Origin: Arthrobacter sp. MA-N2
GTDB lineage: Bacteria; Actinomycetota; Actinomycetes; Actinomycetales; Micrococcaceae
NCBI RefSeq assembly: GCF_000517125.1
Contig: NZ_KI912155.1
Location: forward strand, 2,460,696 to 2,524,695
DNA length: 64,000 nucleotides
Direction of reading: 5' to 3'
Shown piece after piece: positions 17,408 to 26,718 of this stretch. The notes under the pieces are model-generated. The model was not told the DNA's origin and did no database searches. It saw only the letters and a program-made list of their open reading frames with translations. Both the position numbers and the translations under genes were made by a program. Within the stretch, counting starts at the first letter, position 1; each line of letters begins with the position of its first letter.

Positions 17408-17937
17408 CCGGCGCCCCTGAGCCCCGTGTCCCTGAGCGCCGTGTTATTGAACAGAGGGGCCTCTACTTCGAGGAACTCGAAGAAGACGTGGTCTATGCCC
17501 ACCGGCCCGGGCGGACCGTGACGGAAACGGACAACGTCCTGTTCACCACGCTGACCATGAACACCCAGGCCCTGCACCTGGACGCGGCGTGGAGTGCCAC
17601 CCAGCCGTTTGGGCAGCGGCTCATGAACTCGATGTTCACGTTGTCCACGATGGTGGGACAGTCCGTCACGCAGTTGACGCAGGGCACCATCATTGCCCAG
17701 CTGGGCTTGACGGACGTTTCGTTCCCGCACCCGCTTTACCACGGTGACACCCTCTACACGGAGACTGTCGTCACCGGGAAGCGGGCGTCGTCGTCGCGTC
17801 CCGGGCAGGGGGTCGTGACCATGCAGCACACAGGCCGCAACCAAGGCGGTACGGTGGTGGCGCTGGCGACGAGGGCATGTCTCATGTGGACCCGGACCGC
17901 GCATCTGGAGGCGCAACAGGGGACAATCAATATATGA
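17404..17937 (+). CDS. MaoC-like hot-dog hydratase
   Basis: The 177-residue protein is a MaoC-type dehydratase/hydratase with the segments [18 protein letters not shown], the catalytic-loop region [10 protein letters not shown] and [12 protein letters not shown]. An Asn occupies the place of the Asp of classic R-specific hydratases, as in the mesaconyl-CoA hydratase subgroup as I recall it. In this operon it would hydrate 3-methylglutaconyl-CoA to the (R)-HMG-CoA substrate of the following CitE protein, as proposed for the mycobacterial counterpart. This function is inference from context. It overlaps both neighbours by four bases. Confidence 0.85.
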   Translation: MTGAPEPRVPERRVIEQRGLYFEELEEDVVYAHRPGRTVTETDNVLFTTLTMNTQALHLDAAWSATQPFGQRLMNSMFTLSTMVGQSVTQLTQGTIIAQLGLTDVSFPHPLYHGDTLYTETVVTGKRASSSRPGQGVVTMQHTGRNQGGTVVALATRACLMWTRTAHLEAQQGTINI

Positions 17938-18770
17938 CCTTCACGATGGGCCCCGCTTTGCTGTTCTGCCCCGCCGACCGCCCGGAACGGTTTCAAAAGG
18001 CCGCCGAGCGTTCCGACGCCGTCATCATCGACTTGGAGGACGCCGTTGCGCCCGGGGATAAGAAAAGGGCCCGGGGGGCGATCCTGGCCCAGCTTGGCTC
18101 CGGTGGCGAGACGGCCGAGCTTGATCCGAGCCGCACGATTGTCCGCGTCAACCCGGCGGGCACCCCGGACTTCGAGAAGGACATGCACTGCCTCGCGCAC
18201 ACCCCTTACCGGACCGTCATGCTGGCCAAGGCCGAGACCGGCGAACAGCTGAAAGCACTCGAGGGGTACCACGTCATCGCCTTGTGCGAGACGGCCAAAG
18301 GGATCATCAATGCGAGCGAAATCGCCCAGGCTCCCAACGTCGTCGGGCTCATGTGGGGTGCGGAGGACCTTATTGCTTCCATGGGTGGCACCTCCAGCCG
18401 CAAGGCCGACGGCGGCTACCGTGCCGTTGCGACGCACTCCCGCTCTACCGTGCTGCTGGCCGCCAAAGCCGCGGGCAAGGAAGCCATCGACTCGGTCTAC
18501 GTCGATATTCCCGACCTTGCCGGACTGGGCGTGGAATCCGCGGACGCCGTGGCCAGCGGATTCGGTGCCAAGGCCTGCATCCACCCGAACCAGGTTGCCG
18601 TTGTCCGCGAAGCCTACGCTCCATCTCCCGGGGCTGTCGCCGAGGCGCGCGAGTTGCTTGACGCTGCGGCTTCGGCCGGGACCGGGGTGTTCCAGTACAA
18701 GGGCAAAATGGTGGACGGACCCATCCTCAAACACGCCGAGTCCACGCTGCGCAGGGCCCGGATTTCCTGA
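17934..18770 (+). CDS. CitE-like HpcH/HpaI lyase, probable HMG-CoA lyase
   Basis: The 278-residue TIM-barrel protein keeps the CitE family residues: CPADRPERF at the start, VIIDLEDAVAP (metal-binding Glu/Asp), IVRVNPAGT, ALCETAKGI, MWGAEDL and ACIHPNQ. Free-standing CitE proteins are not citrate lyase subunits. The Mycobacterium tuberculosis homologue Rv2498c, in the same gene neighbourhood, cleaves (R)-HMG-CoA and citramalyl-CoA. The same role is inferred here, giving acetyl-CoA and acetoacetate at the end of leucine breakdown. ATG overlaps the MaoC stop. Confidence 0.86.
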   Translation: MTFTMGPALLFCPADRPERFQKAAERSDAVIIDLEDAVAPGDKKRARGAILAQLGSGGETAELDPSRTIVRVNPAGTPDFEKDMHCLAHTPYRTVMLAKAETGEQLKALEGYHVIALCETAKGIINASEIAQAPNVVGLMWGAEDLIASMGGTSSRKADGGYRAVATHSRSTVLLAAKAAGKEAIDSVYVDIPDLAGLGVESADAVASGFGAKACIHPNQVAVVREAYAPSPGAVAEARELLDAAASAGTGVFQYKGKMVDGPILKHAESTLRRARIS

Positions 18771-18788
18771 AGGGCTGTCTGCCGGAAA

Positions 18789-20258
18789 CTAGTGGTCGTG
18801 CCGCCGTGACTTCGGCAGCGACAACGGGGCGATGACCTCGTAGAGCTCCATCCGGATCCAGCGCTGACCCGTTTCGCGGAACTCGGCCCTCGTCGCGAAG
18901 CGATACAGGAAGCTGCGCGCGCGCACCCAGCGCGGACGCGCGCCGTCGAACGGGTCTCGCCGCAACAGGCGCAAGGTGGGCGGATCGGCGTCGAGCAGTT
19001 TGCCCAGGAACGCGTAAAACCACTCCTCGTGCACCGTGCGCAAAGGCAGGAACCACATCAGCCAGTCGAGGCGCAGGTGGTACGGCGCCCATTGGCGGGG
19101 CAGCCGGCGGACGTCGCCGGGCTTGCCCTTGAAGCCATATTCGCGCCAATCGGCCTCGTCGACGGGAACGTCGGCCTGGGTGCCTTCCACCACGATTTCC
19201 ACCCGGTGCCGCGTCACCGTCCCGAACGCCCCGTACGTGTTCACCAGTTGCCATCGGTTGAAGCTGGCGTTCATGAGCTGCGTCCGCGAGAGAAGATTGC
19301 GGATGGGCCAATAGCTGAGTACCAAGAGGAGCACTGTTACCGCAAGGACGACGGCGAGCCACCAGACCGGGGTTTGCGGAACCGCGGTGGCAGCCGGGTT
19401 GCGCTGAAGCGGGATGAACGGCAGCACGGCGTGGGCCACGGGGTCGCTCACGGCAGCGAAAGCAAGGATGATCGCTGACCAGTTGAGCCAGGCGAAGTTC
19501 CCGCTCCCCACAAGCCAGAGCTGCGTGAAGACGACAATCCCCGCGGCAATGCTGGCGAGCGGCTGCGGGGCGAAGAGGAAGAACGGCACCACGAGCTGGG
19601 CGAAGTGGTTGCCGAGAACTTCCAAGCGATGAAGAGGTTTGGGCAGGAGATGCGCCAGGCGGCTCAACGGCCCGGGCATGGGCTGCGTTTCGTGGTGGTA
19701 GTACAGGGCGGTTAAATCACGCCATTCGCTGCCGCCGTGGATCTTGATCATTCCCGCGCCGAACTCCAGCCTGAACAGTAGCCACACCAGTAGCACGAGG
19801 ATGGTCTTGGGTGGGGGAGTCTGTTCCGAACCGAGGAAGGCAACCGTGAAACCCATCTCCAGCAGCAGCATCTCCCAGCCGAAACCGTAGAAGGTCTGGC
19901 CGACGTTGACGATCGACATGTAGAGCAGCCACAAAGCCAGGAACGCGGTCAGGGGAAGCCACGGCGGCCCAAGCTGCGGCAGCCCGGCCACGAGCGCCAA
20001 GGACACGGCAAGTCCGGCGGCGCACACTGCGCGGAGCAAAGCGTCCGAGTATTTCCAGCGGAACAGGCTGGGCCGGCGCAAGATCCTTTGACCGTCCACG
20101 TACCTCGGCACCGGCAGCAGCCCATGCTCGCCGAGGAGCGCCGGAAACTGGTTGAGACTGGACAGGAATGCGATGAAATACAGCGCAGCCGTGCCACGCT
20201 GGAGCACCTGCCGGGCGAACTCATAATCCGGCGCCTCGAACCACGAGACCCAGTCCAC
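18789..20258 (-). CDS. Lipase maturation factor family protein
   Basis: The 489-residue membrane protein resembles the LMF1/LMF2 family, known in animals as an ER factor for lipase folding; the role in bacteria is unknown. It has about eight transmembrane helices in residues 25-310 with recognisable family stretches (FLSSLNQFPALLGEHGLLPV near residue 35, GMIKIHGGSEWRDLTALYYH near 170) followed by a soluble C-terminal domain (PRQWAPYHLRLDW and later KLLDADPPTLRLLRRDPF). It converges on the CitE gene with an 18-nt gap and is divergent from dxr. Confidence 0.85.
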   Translation of the reverse strand: MDWVSWFEAPDYEFARQVLQRGTAALYFIAFLSSLNQFPALLGEHGLLPVPRYVDGQRILRRPSLFRWKYSDALLRAVCAAGLAVSLALVAGLPQLGPPWLPLTAFLALWLLYMSIVNVGQTFYGFGWEMLLLEMGFTVAFLGSEQTPPPKTILVLLVWLLFRLEFGAGMIKIHGGSEWRDLTALYYHHETQPMPGPLSRLAHLLPKPLHRLEVLGNHFAQLVVPFFLFAPQPLASIAAGIVVFTQLWLVGSGNFAWLNWSAIILAFAAVSDPVAHAVLPFIPLQRNPAATAVPQTPVWWLAVVLAVTVLLLVLSYWPIRNLLSRTQLMNASFNRWQLVNTYGAFGTVTRHRVEIVVEGTQADVPVDEADWREYGFKGKPGDVRRLPRQWAPYHLRLDWLMWFLPLRTVHEEWFYAFLGKLLDADPPTLRLLRRDPFDGARPRWVRARSFLYRFATRAEFRETGQRWIRMELYEVIAPLSLPKSRRHDH

Positions 20259-20296
20259 AAACCAACGCTACGCCTAGCGTGCGGGATACTTAAGCA

Positions 20297-21481
20297 ATGC
20301 AGCCGCGCAAGATCATTCTCCTCGGGTCCACTGGTTCCATTGGCACACAGGCGATTGACGTCGTCGACGCCGCTCCCCACCTGTTCGAGGTAGTGGCGCT
20401 GAGCGCGGGAGGCGGCAACCTGGAACTCATCGCACGGCAGGCCGTCCATACCAGGGCCCAGGCTGTCGGAATCGCGTACGGTGAAGCCCACGAACTCCAG
20501 AAACTCATTGCCGCCGCCGCCTCAGCCGCCGGACTCAGGAACTACGATCCGGCGATTATCAGCGGGCCGGATGCGTCTACCAAGATCGCTGCGATTGAAG
20601 CCGACGTCGTGCTCAATGGCATCACAGGATCCATTGGGCTGGCGCCGACCCTCGCAGCCCTCAAGTCCGGCGCTATCCTCGCCCTCGCGAACAAGGAATC
20701 CCTGATCGTGGGCGGCGCGCTGGTGAAGGCCGCGGCGGCTGTTGACCAGATCGTGCCCGTCGATTCCGAGCACTCGGCCATTGCCCAATGCCTCCGCGCC
20801 GGAACCGACAACGAGGTTGAAAAACTCATTCTGACGGCTTCCGGCGGCCCGTTCCGCGGCCGCAGCCGCGAGCAACTTCGCGACGTCACCCCGGATGAGG
20901 CGCTGGCCCACCCCACCTGGGATATGGGCCTCATGGTCACTACCAACTCGGCCAGCCTGGTCAACAAGGGCCTGGAAGTCATCGAAGCGCACCTGCTCTT
21001 CGACGTGCCCTTGGACAGGATCGACGTCGTGGTGCATCCGCAATCCGTCGTGCATTCGATGGTGGAGTTCGTCGATGGCTCCATCATCGCCCAAGCATCT
21101 CCGCCCGACATGCGGCTGCCCATTGCCCTCGGATTGGGATGGCCGGACCGCGTGCCTGGCGCCGCCAAGGCCTGCGACTGGACCCAAGCCACCAGTTGGA
21201 CGTTCGAGCCTCTCGACTCGCTCGCCTTCCCTGCAGTGGAACTGGCCAAGTACGCCGCGAAACAAGGAAGTACCTATCCGGCGGTCTTCAACGCTGCCAA
21301 CGAGGAAGCGGTGGAGGCCTTCCACGCAGGCAGAATCCGGTTCACGGACATCGTGGACACCGTCGAGTCCGTCCTCAGCGAACATTCAGGATCCTTGGAG
21401 CTGACAGTGGACTCGGTATTGGATGCTGAGAGGTGGGCACGCACACGCACCCACGATCGTTTAGCCAACAGCACCCTCTAG
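20297..21481 (+). CDS. dxr: 1-deoxy-D-xylulose 5-phosphate reductoisomerase
   Basis: The 394-residue enzyme turns DXP into MEP with NADPH, the committed step of the non-mevalonate isoprenoid pathway. NADPH binding loop [10 protein letters not shown] lies at residues 9-18. Active-site segments are [19 protein letters not shown] (metal ligands) and TASGGPFRG with the flexible loop. The C-terminal helical domain is complete. Intergenic distance to the divergent LMF gene is only 38 bp, so promoters overlap. It is followed by rseP and ispG, the conserved order. Confidence 0.97.
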   Translation: MQPRKIILLGSTGSIGTQAIDVVDAAPHLFEVVALSAGGGNLELIARQAVHTRAQAVGIAYGEAHELQKLIAAAASAAGLRNYDPAIISGPDASTKIAAIEADVVLNGITGSIGLAPTLAALKSGAILALANKESLIVGGALVKAAAAVDQIVPVDSEHSAIAQCLRAGTDNEVEKLILTASGGPFRGRSREQLRDVTPDEALAHPTWDMGLMVTTNSASLVNKGLEVIEAHLLFDVPLDRIDVVVHPQSVVHSMVEFVDGSIIAQASPPDMRLPIALGLGWPDRVPGAAKACDWTQATSWTFEPLDSLAFPAVELAKYAAKQGSTYPAVFNAANEEAVEAFHAGRIRFTDIVDTVESVLSEHSGSLELTVDSVLDAERWARTRTHDRLANSTL

Positions 21482-21498
21482 GAAGCAGTACTTAAGGC

Positions 21499-22830
21499 AT
21501 GAATCCCGTTATTCTGTTCATTCTCGGAGTCGTCTTCGTCGCGATCGGCGTGGCCGTCTCCATCGCGCTGCACGAGGTGGGACACCTTTTGCCCGCCAAG
21601 CTGTTCAAAGTGCGCGTGACGAAGTACATGATCGGTTTCGGCCCCACCCTCTGGTCCACCCGGAAAGGCGAGACCGAATACGGATTCAAGGCCATCCCGC
21701 TGGGCGGCTATGTTGCCATGATCGGCATGTACCCGCCCAACAAGGAAGATGGCAGTGTCCGGCCTTCCAGCACCGGGATGTTCCAGACCCTTGCCACCGA
21801 GGCCCGGTCCGCGGCACATGAGGACGTGGGCCCTGGCGACGAAAACAGGGTCTTCTACAGGCTCCCGGTCTGGAAGAAGATCATCATCATGCTCGGCGGC
21901 CCGGCCATGAACTTGCTCATCGGCCTCGTTCTGACCGCGGTGCTGCTCATGGGCTTCGGCGTGTCCACCCCCACCACCACCATTGCTGATGTGTCCAAGT
22001 GCCAGGTCAACGCCGGAGAAACCGTTGACCCCAACTCGCCGAACTGCCAGCTGACCCCGGCGGCAGCCGCCAAGCTCCAGCCCAATGACGTCGTCACCAG
22101 CTTCGATGGCAAGCAGGTGACGAGCTGGGCCGACATGAGCAGCTGGATCCGGGCTTCCGCCGGTAAGGCGGTCCAAATTACGGTGGAGCGTAACGGCAAG
22201 AGCATTACCACCGAAGTAACCCCGGTCCTTTCCGCTCGTCCCGTCATTGGTGACAACGGCCAGCAGGCCAAGGGCGCGGACGGCAAACCGCTTTATGAGG
22301 AAGTCGGATTCCTCGGCATCGGCGCCCAGACCGCCATGGTGCCCCAACCGGCGTCGAGCGTTCTTCCGATGGCAGGCGACAACATCAAGCAAATCGCCGG
22401 AGTCATCCTCAACCTGCCCGCAAGGGTAGTCGGCGTGGCGCAAGCGGCCTTCGGCTCCGGGCCGCGCGATCCCAACGGCCCCATCAGCGTGGTGGGCGTC
22501 GGCCGGGTGGCCGGTGAAGTTGCGGCCATGGAACAGGTTCCACTGCAATCGCGAGTCGCCGCCCTCGTCGGGCTTCTTGCGGGCTTGAACTTCGCCCTCG
22601 CCATCTTCAACCTGATTCCACTGTTGCCGCTCGACGGCGGACACGTCGCGGGCGCGCTTTACGAGGGAGCCCGGCGTCGCATCGCCAAGCTCTTCCACAA
22701 GCCGGACCCGGGAGCCTTTGACATCGCCAAGCTCCTGCCACTCACGTACGTCGTCGCCACCCTGCTCATGGCCATGAGCGCCCTGCTGATCTACGCGGAC
22801 ATCGTCAAGCCCGTCAACCTCTTCGGCTGA
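21499..22830 (+). CDS. Site-2 intramembrane metalloprotease (RseP/Rip1-like)
   Basis: The 443-residue M50 protease has the zinc motif HEVGH at residues 25-29 in its first membrane helix, a second helix before a PDZ domain (roughly 190-300, SFDGKQVTSW), and the C-terminal zinc-ligand motif NLIPLLPLDGGH in a membrane helix. Such proteases cut anti-sigma factors and other membrane proteins inside the bilayer; the mycobacterial homologue is Rip1. It starts 17 bases after dxr, as in many actinobacteria. The substrate is not shown by the sequence. Confidence 0.93.
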   Translation: MNPVILFILGVVFVAIGVAVSIALHEVGHLLPAKLFKVRVTKYMIGFGPTLWSTRKGETEYGFKAIPLGGYVAMIGMYPPNKEDGSVRPSSTGMFQTLATEARSAAHEDVGPGDENRVFYRLPVWKKIIIMLGGPAMNLLIGLVLTAVLLMGFGVSTPTTTIADVSKCQVNAGETVDPNSPNCQLTPAAAAKLQPNDVVTSFDGKQVTSWADMSSWIRASAGKAVQITVERNGKSITTEVTPVLSARPVIGDNGQQAKGADGKPLYEEVGFLGIGAQTAMVPQPASSVLPMAGDNIKQIAGVILNLPARVVGVAQAAFGSGPRDPNGPISVVGVGRVAGEVAAMEQVPLQSRVAALVGLLAGLNFALAIFNLIPLLPLDGGHVAGALYEGARRRIAKLFHKPDPGAFDIAKLLPLTYVVATLLMAMSALLIYADIVKPVNLFG

Positions 22831-22904
22831 TCGGTCTGATCCTGCAGGTGCGCTGGACGCTCCCGATTGGGCCGGCCCCCGAATTGGGGGGATAGGCTAT
22901 CCAT

Positions 22905-23198
22905 ATGACTGTTTTCGCTGTTGAGTACGTGTACGACGTCGAGTCCGCCGCGGTGCGCGACGCGAACCGCCCTGCTCACCGTGCTTGGCTCGCCGGCCTT
23001 GCCGAGCAGGGGACTTTGCTGGCAAGCGGCCCTTATACCGACGGTGCAGGGGCGCTGCTGCTGCTTAAGGCCGCCGATGAGTCCGAGCTCAACGCCACGC
23101 TGAAGGAGGACCCGTTCGCCACAGCGCGAGGGATTGCAGGCATCCGGACGTCGGAGTGGAACCCTATTATCGGAGTGCTTTCCGCCCACGCTTCCTAG
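22905..23198 (+). CDS. YciI-family small protein
   Basis: The 97-residue protein has the ferredoxin-like YciI pattern: a strand, then NRPAHRAWLAGLAEQGTLL, then GPYTDGAGALLLLKA, then an acidic helix and DPFATARGIAG. The His and Asp residues conserved in YciI proteins are present (H28 region, D41 region). No physiological role is established for most members. It stands alone between the protease and ispG with its own 74-nt upstream gap containing an A/T-poor GGGGGGATAGGCT. Probably co-transcribed. Confidence 0.82.
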   Translation: MTVFAVEYVYDVESAAVRDANRPAHRAWLAGLAEQGTLLASGPYTDGAGALLLLKAADESELNATLKEDPFATARGIAGIRTSEWNPIIGVLSAHAS

Positions 23199-23264
23199 CA
23201 GCATCGCCGGCCGGGGCACGGACCCCAGCCATATGATCTACCCATTTCAATCCAAGGAGTCCAC

Positions 23265-24431
23265 GTGACCTCGGTCAGCCTGGGAATGCCGTCAGCCCCG
23301 CCCCCCGTTCTGGCGCCCCGCCGCAAGACCCGCCAGATCAAGGTGGGTTCGGTAGGCGTCGGATCCGATTCGCCCATCAGCGTGCAATCGATGACCACCA
23401 CCCCCACCACGGACATCAACGCCACCCTGCAGCAGATTGCGGAACTGACGGCGTCCGGCTGTGACATCGTCCGTGTTGCGTGCCCTTCCGCGGATGATGC
23501 CGAGGCACTGCCGATCATCGCCCGGAAGTCCCAGATCCCCGTGATCGCCGACATTCACTTCCAGCCCAAGTACGTCTTCGCCGCGATCGAGGCAGGCTGC
23601 GCCGCGGTGCGTGTTAACCCGGGCAACATCCGCAAGTTCGACGATCAAGTGAAGGAAATCGCCAAGGCCGCCAAGGACCACGGCACCTCCATCAGGATCG
23701 GCATCAACGCTGGATCCCTTGAGCCCGGCATTTTGAAGAAGTACGGCAAGGCCACGCCGGAAGCCCTCGTAGAGTCCGCTGTCTGGGAGGCCTCCCTGTT
23801 CGAAGAACACGGCTTCCATGACTTCAAGATCTCCGTCAAGCACAACGACCCCGTCATCATGGTGGCGGCCTACGAGATGCTTGCCGAAAAGGGCGACTGG
23901 CCCCTGCATCTTGGCGTTACTGAGGCCGGACCCGCATTCCAGGGCACCATCAAGTCCGCCACGGCCTTCGGTGCACTGCTCTCCCGGGGCATTGGAGACA
24001 CCATCCGCGTGTCCCTCTCCGCGCCGCCCGTTGAGGAAATCAAGGTCGGAAACCAGATCCTGCAGTCCCTCAACCTACGCCCGCGCAAGCTGGAAATCGT
24101 CTCCTGCCCTTCGTGCGGCCGCGCCCAGGTAGACGTCTATACGCTCGCCGAGCAGGTGACAGCCGGGCTTGAAGGCATGGAGATTCCGCTGCGCGTCGCC
24201 GTCATGGGTTGCGTCGTGAACGGCCCGGGTGAGGCACGTGAAGCCGATCTCGGCGTGGCCTCCGGAAACGGCAAGGGACAGATCTTCGTGAAGGGCGAAG
24301 TCATCAAGACTGTTCCTGAGAGCCAGATTGTTGAGACACTGATTGAAGAGGCCATGCGTATCGCTGAAGAGATGGGGGAGGCCGATGGCGAAGATGCTGT
24401 CAAGGGTAGCCCCGTGGTTAGCGTCTCGTAA
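23265..24431 (+). CDS. ispG: 4-hydroxy-3-methylbut-2-en-1-yl diphosphate synthase
   Basis: The 388-residue iron-sulfur enzyme performs the penultimate MEP-pathway step. It has an N-terminal TIM barrel ([42 protein letters not shown]) and a C-terminal domain with the [4Fe-4S] ligands in SCPSCGR and [14 protein letters not shown] start with AAGGAGT at optimal spacing. The last 47 bases overlap the following acetyltransferase gene in another frame. Confidence 0.97.
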   Translation: MTSVSLGMPSAPPPVLAPRRKTRQIKVGSVGVGSDSPISVQSMTTTPTTDINATLQQIAELTASGCDIVRVACPSADDAEALPIIARKSQIPVIADIHFQPKYVFAAIEAGCAAVRVNPGNIRKFDDQVKEIAKAAKDHGTSIRIGINAGSLEPGILKKYGKATPEALVESAVWEASLFEEHGFHDFKISVKHNDPVIMVAAYEMLAEKGDWPLHLGVTEAGPAFQGTIKSATAFGALLSRGIGDTIRVSLSAPPVEEIKVGNQILQSLNLRPRKLEIVSCPSCGRAQVDVYTLAEQVTAGLEGMEIPLRVAVMGCVVNGPGEAREADLGVASGNGKGQIFVKGEVIKTVPESQIVETLIEEAMRIAEEMGEADGEDAVKGSPVVSVS

Positions 24432-25287
24432 CGAGACTGGCGCCGGACTGGACGGTGTCACCGTCCGTGTGCTCGGCGCTGCCGATACCACGGAGCTACG
24501 CGCGCTCGCGATGGAAGACCCGGTAGCGAACGTCTTTATCTTGGCGCACCTTGACTCGTCCGGGAGCGCAGCGCCCACTTCCGGTGGTGCGAGCATCTTT
24601 GGAGTCTTCGACGGCGACAGCTTGGTGGGTGCCTGCTGGGCTGGTGCCAATCTGGTTCCGGTGCAGCTGGACCCGGAACTGGCTCCCCGGGTGGCGGCCG
24701 TTGCACACCGGGCAGGCCGCCGCTACGCCTCGATCTTCGGGCCCGCGGAGGCCGTGCTGGCACTCCATTCGCGGTTGGAGCAACTGGGTCATTTCGCCCA
24801 CGAGGTACGTGCCGACCAGCCCCTTCTGGCCATGTCGGGTCCACCTGCTGTCGAGGCTAATCCGCAACTCGGCTTCGGAGACATCGCGGACTTCGACCGC
24901 ATCCTGCCCGCATGTGCAGCCATGTTCGAGGAAGAAGTGGGTTATTCGCCCTTTCTCGGAAGCGAAGACTTCTACAGCCGCCGGGTTGCCGGGCTCATCC
25001 GGCAGGGCCACTCCTTGGTGCACATCGAGGCTGGCGGCACCGTGAAGTTCAAAGCCGAACTCGGGGCGGTCACGGCGCAGGCCACCCAGGTCCAAGGGGT
25101 CTGGATGAATCCCGAGTTCCGCGGTCAAGGACTCAGCGCCGGGTATATGGCGGGAGTAGTGGTGTTGGCTCAGCGGTTCGCCCCGGTCACGAGCCTGTAC
25201 GTCAATGAGTACAACACCAGGGCTCGCGCCACTTATGAGCGCGTCGGATTCCGGCGCCTCGGAACGTTCGCGACCGTCCTGTACTGA
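24385..25287 (+). CDS. GNAT acetyltransferase with N-terminal DUF4081-like domain
   Basis: The roughly 300-residue protein has two parts: an N-terminal half ([20 protein letters not shown] and [17 protein letters not shown]) like the DUF4081 domain found in actinobacterial acetyltransferases, and a C-terminal GNAT fold with the acetyl-CoA loop near [17 protein letters not shown] and the terminal [18 protein letters not shown]. The ATG at 24385 is chosen because GGGGGAG stands four bases upstream, inside the end of ispG. The substrate is unknown. A palindromic repeat follows the stop by four bases. Confidence 0.85.
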   Translation: MAKMLSRVAPWLASRNETGAGLDGVTVRVLGAADTTELRALAMEDPVANVFILAHLDSSGSAAPTSGGASIFGVFDGDSLVGACWAGANLVPVQLDPELAPRVAAVAHRAGRRYASIFGPAEAVLALHSRLEQLGHFAHEVRADQPLLAMSGPPAVEANPQLGFGDIADFDRILPACAAMFEEEVGYSPFLGSEDFYSRRVAGLIRQGHSLVHIEAGGTVKFKAELGAVTAQATQVQGVWMNPEFRGQGLSAGYMAGVVVLAQRFAPVTSLYVNEYNTRARATYERVGFRRLGTFATVLY

Positions 25288-25291
25288 CCCG

Positions 25292-25357
25292 CCCAACTAG
25301 CTCGCATTTGTTGTCGTTTTGACGGCTCAAAACGACAACAAATGCGAGCTAGTTGGG
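25292..25357. repeat. 66-bp palindromic repeat, copy 2
   Basis: Perfect 31-nt arms (25292-25322 and 25327-25357) surround a 4-nt loop. The arm core TTGTTGTCGTTTTGA is shared with the element at 10094-10159. The stop codon of the minus-strand tetR gene (25349-25351) lies inside the right arm. Confidence 0.93.
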
Positions 25358-25966
25358 GAAGGTGAGTTCACCCGTGAGGTAATGCTGGACGTTTGGGGCG
25401 ACGAGCCGGACCACCTCGTCCGGGGACGCCGAGGCCAAAGGTTCCAGCCGGACCACGTAGCGCATGAGCATGAGCCCTACTATCTGGCTGGCGATCAGGT
25501 TGCCGCGCATCCTCGCTTCCGCGGGGGTTCCGGGGAGACCCGCTGTGATTCTGGACAGTATGGTCCTGGAAACCATTTCCCGCAGCAGAGCGGTCTTGGC
25601 CTTTGAGCCGATTGTTCCCCTGACGAACGCCACGAGCCCGTGCTGGGCCGGGCTTTCCCACAAGCGCAACACGGCACGGACGATTGCTTCCGAGCGTTGC
25701 GCGGGAGCCAAGGACTCGACGCCGGCAAGCACTTGCTCGGGATCGGCCGGAAGCTCGATGCAGTGGGCGAAGAGCTCGTCCTTGTTCTTGAAGAAGTGGT
25801 GGACCATGGCCGGGTCCACCTCCGCTTCGCGGGCCACTTGCCGCAGGCTGGTTCCGTCGAAACCATGCTCAGCGAAGAGCCGGCGGGCTGTCGCCAGGAT
25901 GAGTTCGCGGGAATCGCCTCCGCCGCTTCGGCGTCCCCGCCGGAGGGGAGGCAAGGGGCCGCTCAT
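25349..25966 (-). CDS. TetR-family regulator of the ABC exporter
   Basis: The 205-residue protein has a TetR helix-turn-helix: ARRLFAEHGFDGTSLRQVA then DPAMVHHFFKNKDELFAH, followed by a helical C-domain with the typical GLMLMRYVVRLEPLAS. It is the last gene of a three-gene minus-strand operon; its ATG overlaps the permease stop by four bases. A palindromic operator at the operon promoter suggests it represses its own operon. The longer frame to 26047 lies in the permease gene and is not the likely start. The stop codon is within a palindromic repeat. Confidence 0.9.
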   Translation of the reverse strand: MSGPLPPLRRGRRSGGGDSRELILATARRLFAEHGFDGTSLRQVAREAEVDPAMVHHFFKNKDELFAHCIELPADPEQVLAGVESLAPAQRSEAIVRAVLRLWESPAQHGLVAFVRGTIGSKAKTALLREMVSRTILSRITAGLPGTPAEARMRGNLIASQIVGLMLMRYVVRLEPLASASPDEVVRLVAPNVQHYLTGELTFPN

Positions 25967-26718
25967 GAGGTCCGCCGTCGGAGGGTGAACGAGGCCAGGA
26001 CCAAAACTCCCACCACAATTGCCGCCATGATGCCCGCGTCCTGCCACATGGCCTGCGTCGCTTCCGCGTTTCCAGCGATCTGCTGGAGGGCATCAACCGA
26101 ATATGTCAGCGGCAGCACGTTGGAGATGCTCTCCAGGAAGCCGTTCATGTGTTCCCGGGAGACGAAGAGTCCGCACAACAGGATTTGCGGCACCACCACC
26201 ACGGGCATGAACTGGACCGCTTGGAATTCGGTCTGTGCGAAGGCCGAGCAAAACAGACCCAGCGCCACTCCGAGGACTGCATTGATGACGGCGATCATCA
26301 CCACGTACCCTGGATCGCCCTTGATATCCAAATGGAAGATCCAGTAGGCCACTGCGGTCGCTACAAGGGATTGCAGGGCAGCCATGAGGGAGAAAGCGAG
26401 TCCATAGCCGAACAGCAGATCGGCCTTGTGGATGGGCGTTGTCAGGAGCCGCTCCAACGTTCCGGATGTTCTTTCCCGCAACATCGTGATGGACGTGACC
26501 AGGAACATCACAACGAACGGGAAGATGGCCAGCATCTGGAGTCCCACGCGATCGAAGGTACGGGGGAGTCCAGGAGGCAAGGTCTCGTTTTCGTAAAGGA
26601 AGTACACGGCGGTGAGCAGCAGCGCGGGAACAACCAGGATCAAGGCGACGCTGCGGTGGTCGTGCCGCAGTTGATCCAGCACCCTTCTGGTTGTGGCAAG
26701 CATCATCCTTGGGTTCAT
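25963..26718 (-). CDS. ABC-2 type transporter permease
   Basis: The 251-residue membrane subunit shows the ABC-2 pattern of six helices: one near residue 28-45 (ALILVVPALLLTAVYFLY), the coupling segment MLRERTSGTLERLLTTPIHK near 85, and hydrophobic stretches to the C-terminus. This type exports drugs, lipids or polysaccharides; the substrate cannot be read from sequence. It overlaps the ATPase gene by four bases and the tetR gene by four, so all three are one coupled unit. Confidence 0.92.
   Translation of the reverse strand: MNPRMMLATTRRVLDQLRHDHRSVALILVVPALLLTAVYFLYENETLPPGLPRTFDRVGLQMLAIFPFVVMFLVTSITMLRERTSGTLERLLTTPIHKADLLFGYGLAFSLMAALQSLVATAVAYWIFHLDIKGDPGYVVMIAVINAVLGVALGLFCSAFAQTEFQAVQFMPVVVVPQILLCGLFVSREHMNGFLESISNVLPLTYSVDALQQIAGNAEATQAMWQDAGIMAAIVVGVLVLASFTLRRRTS

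Noticed and set aside
24385..24431. 47-bp overlap of the acetyltransferase gene with ispG as a sign of frameshift
   Set aside because: ispG has its normal C-terminus and the second gene has a good SD inside the overlap; this is simple gene packing.
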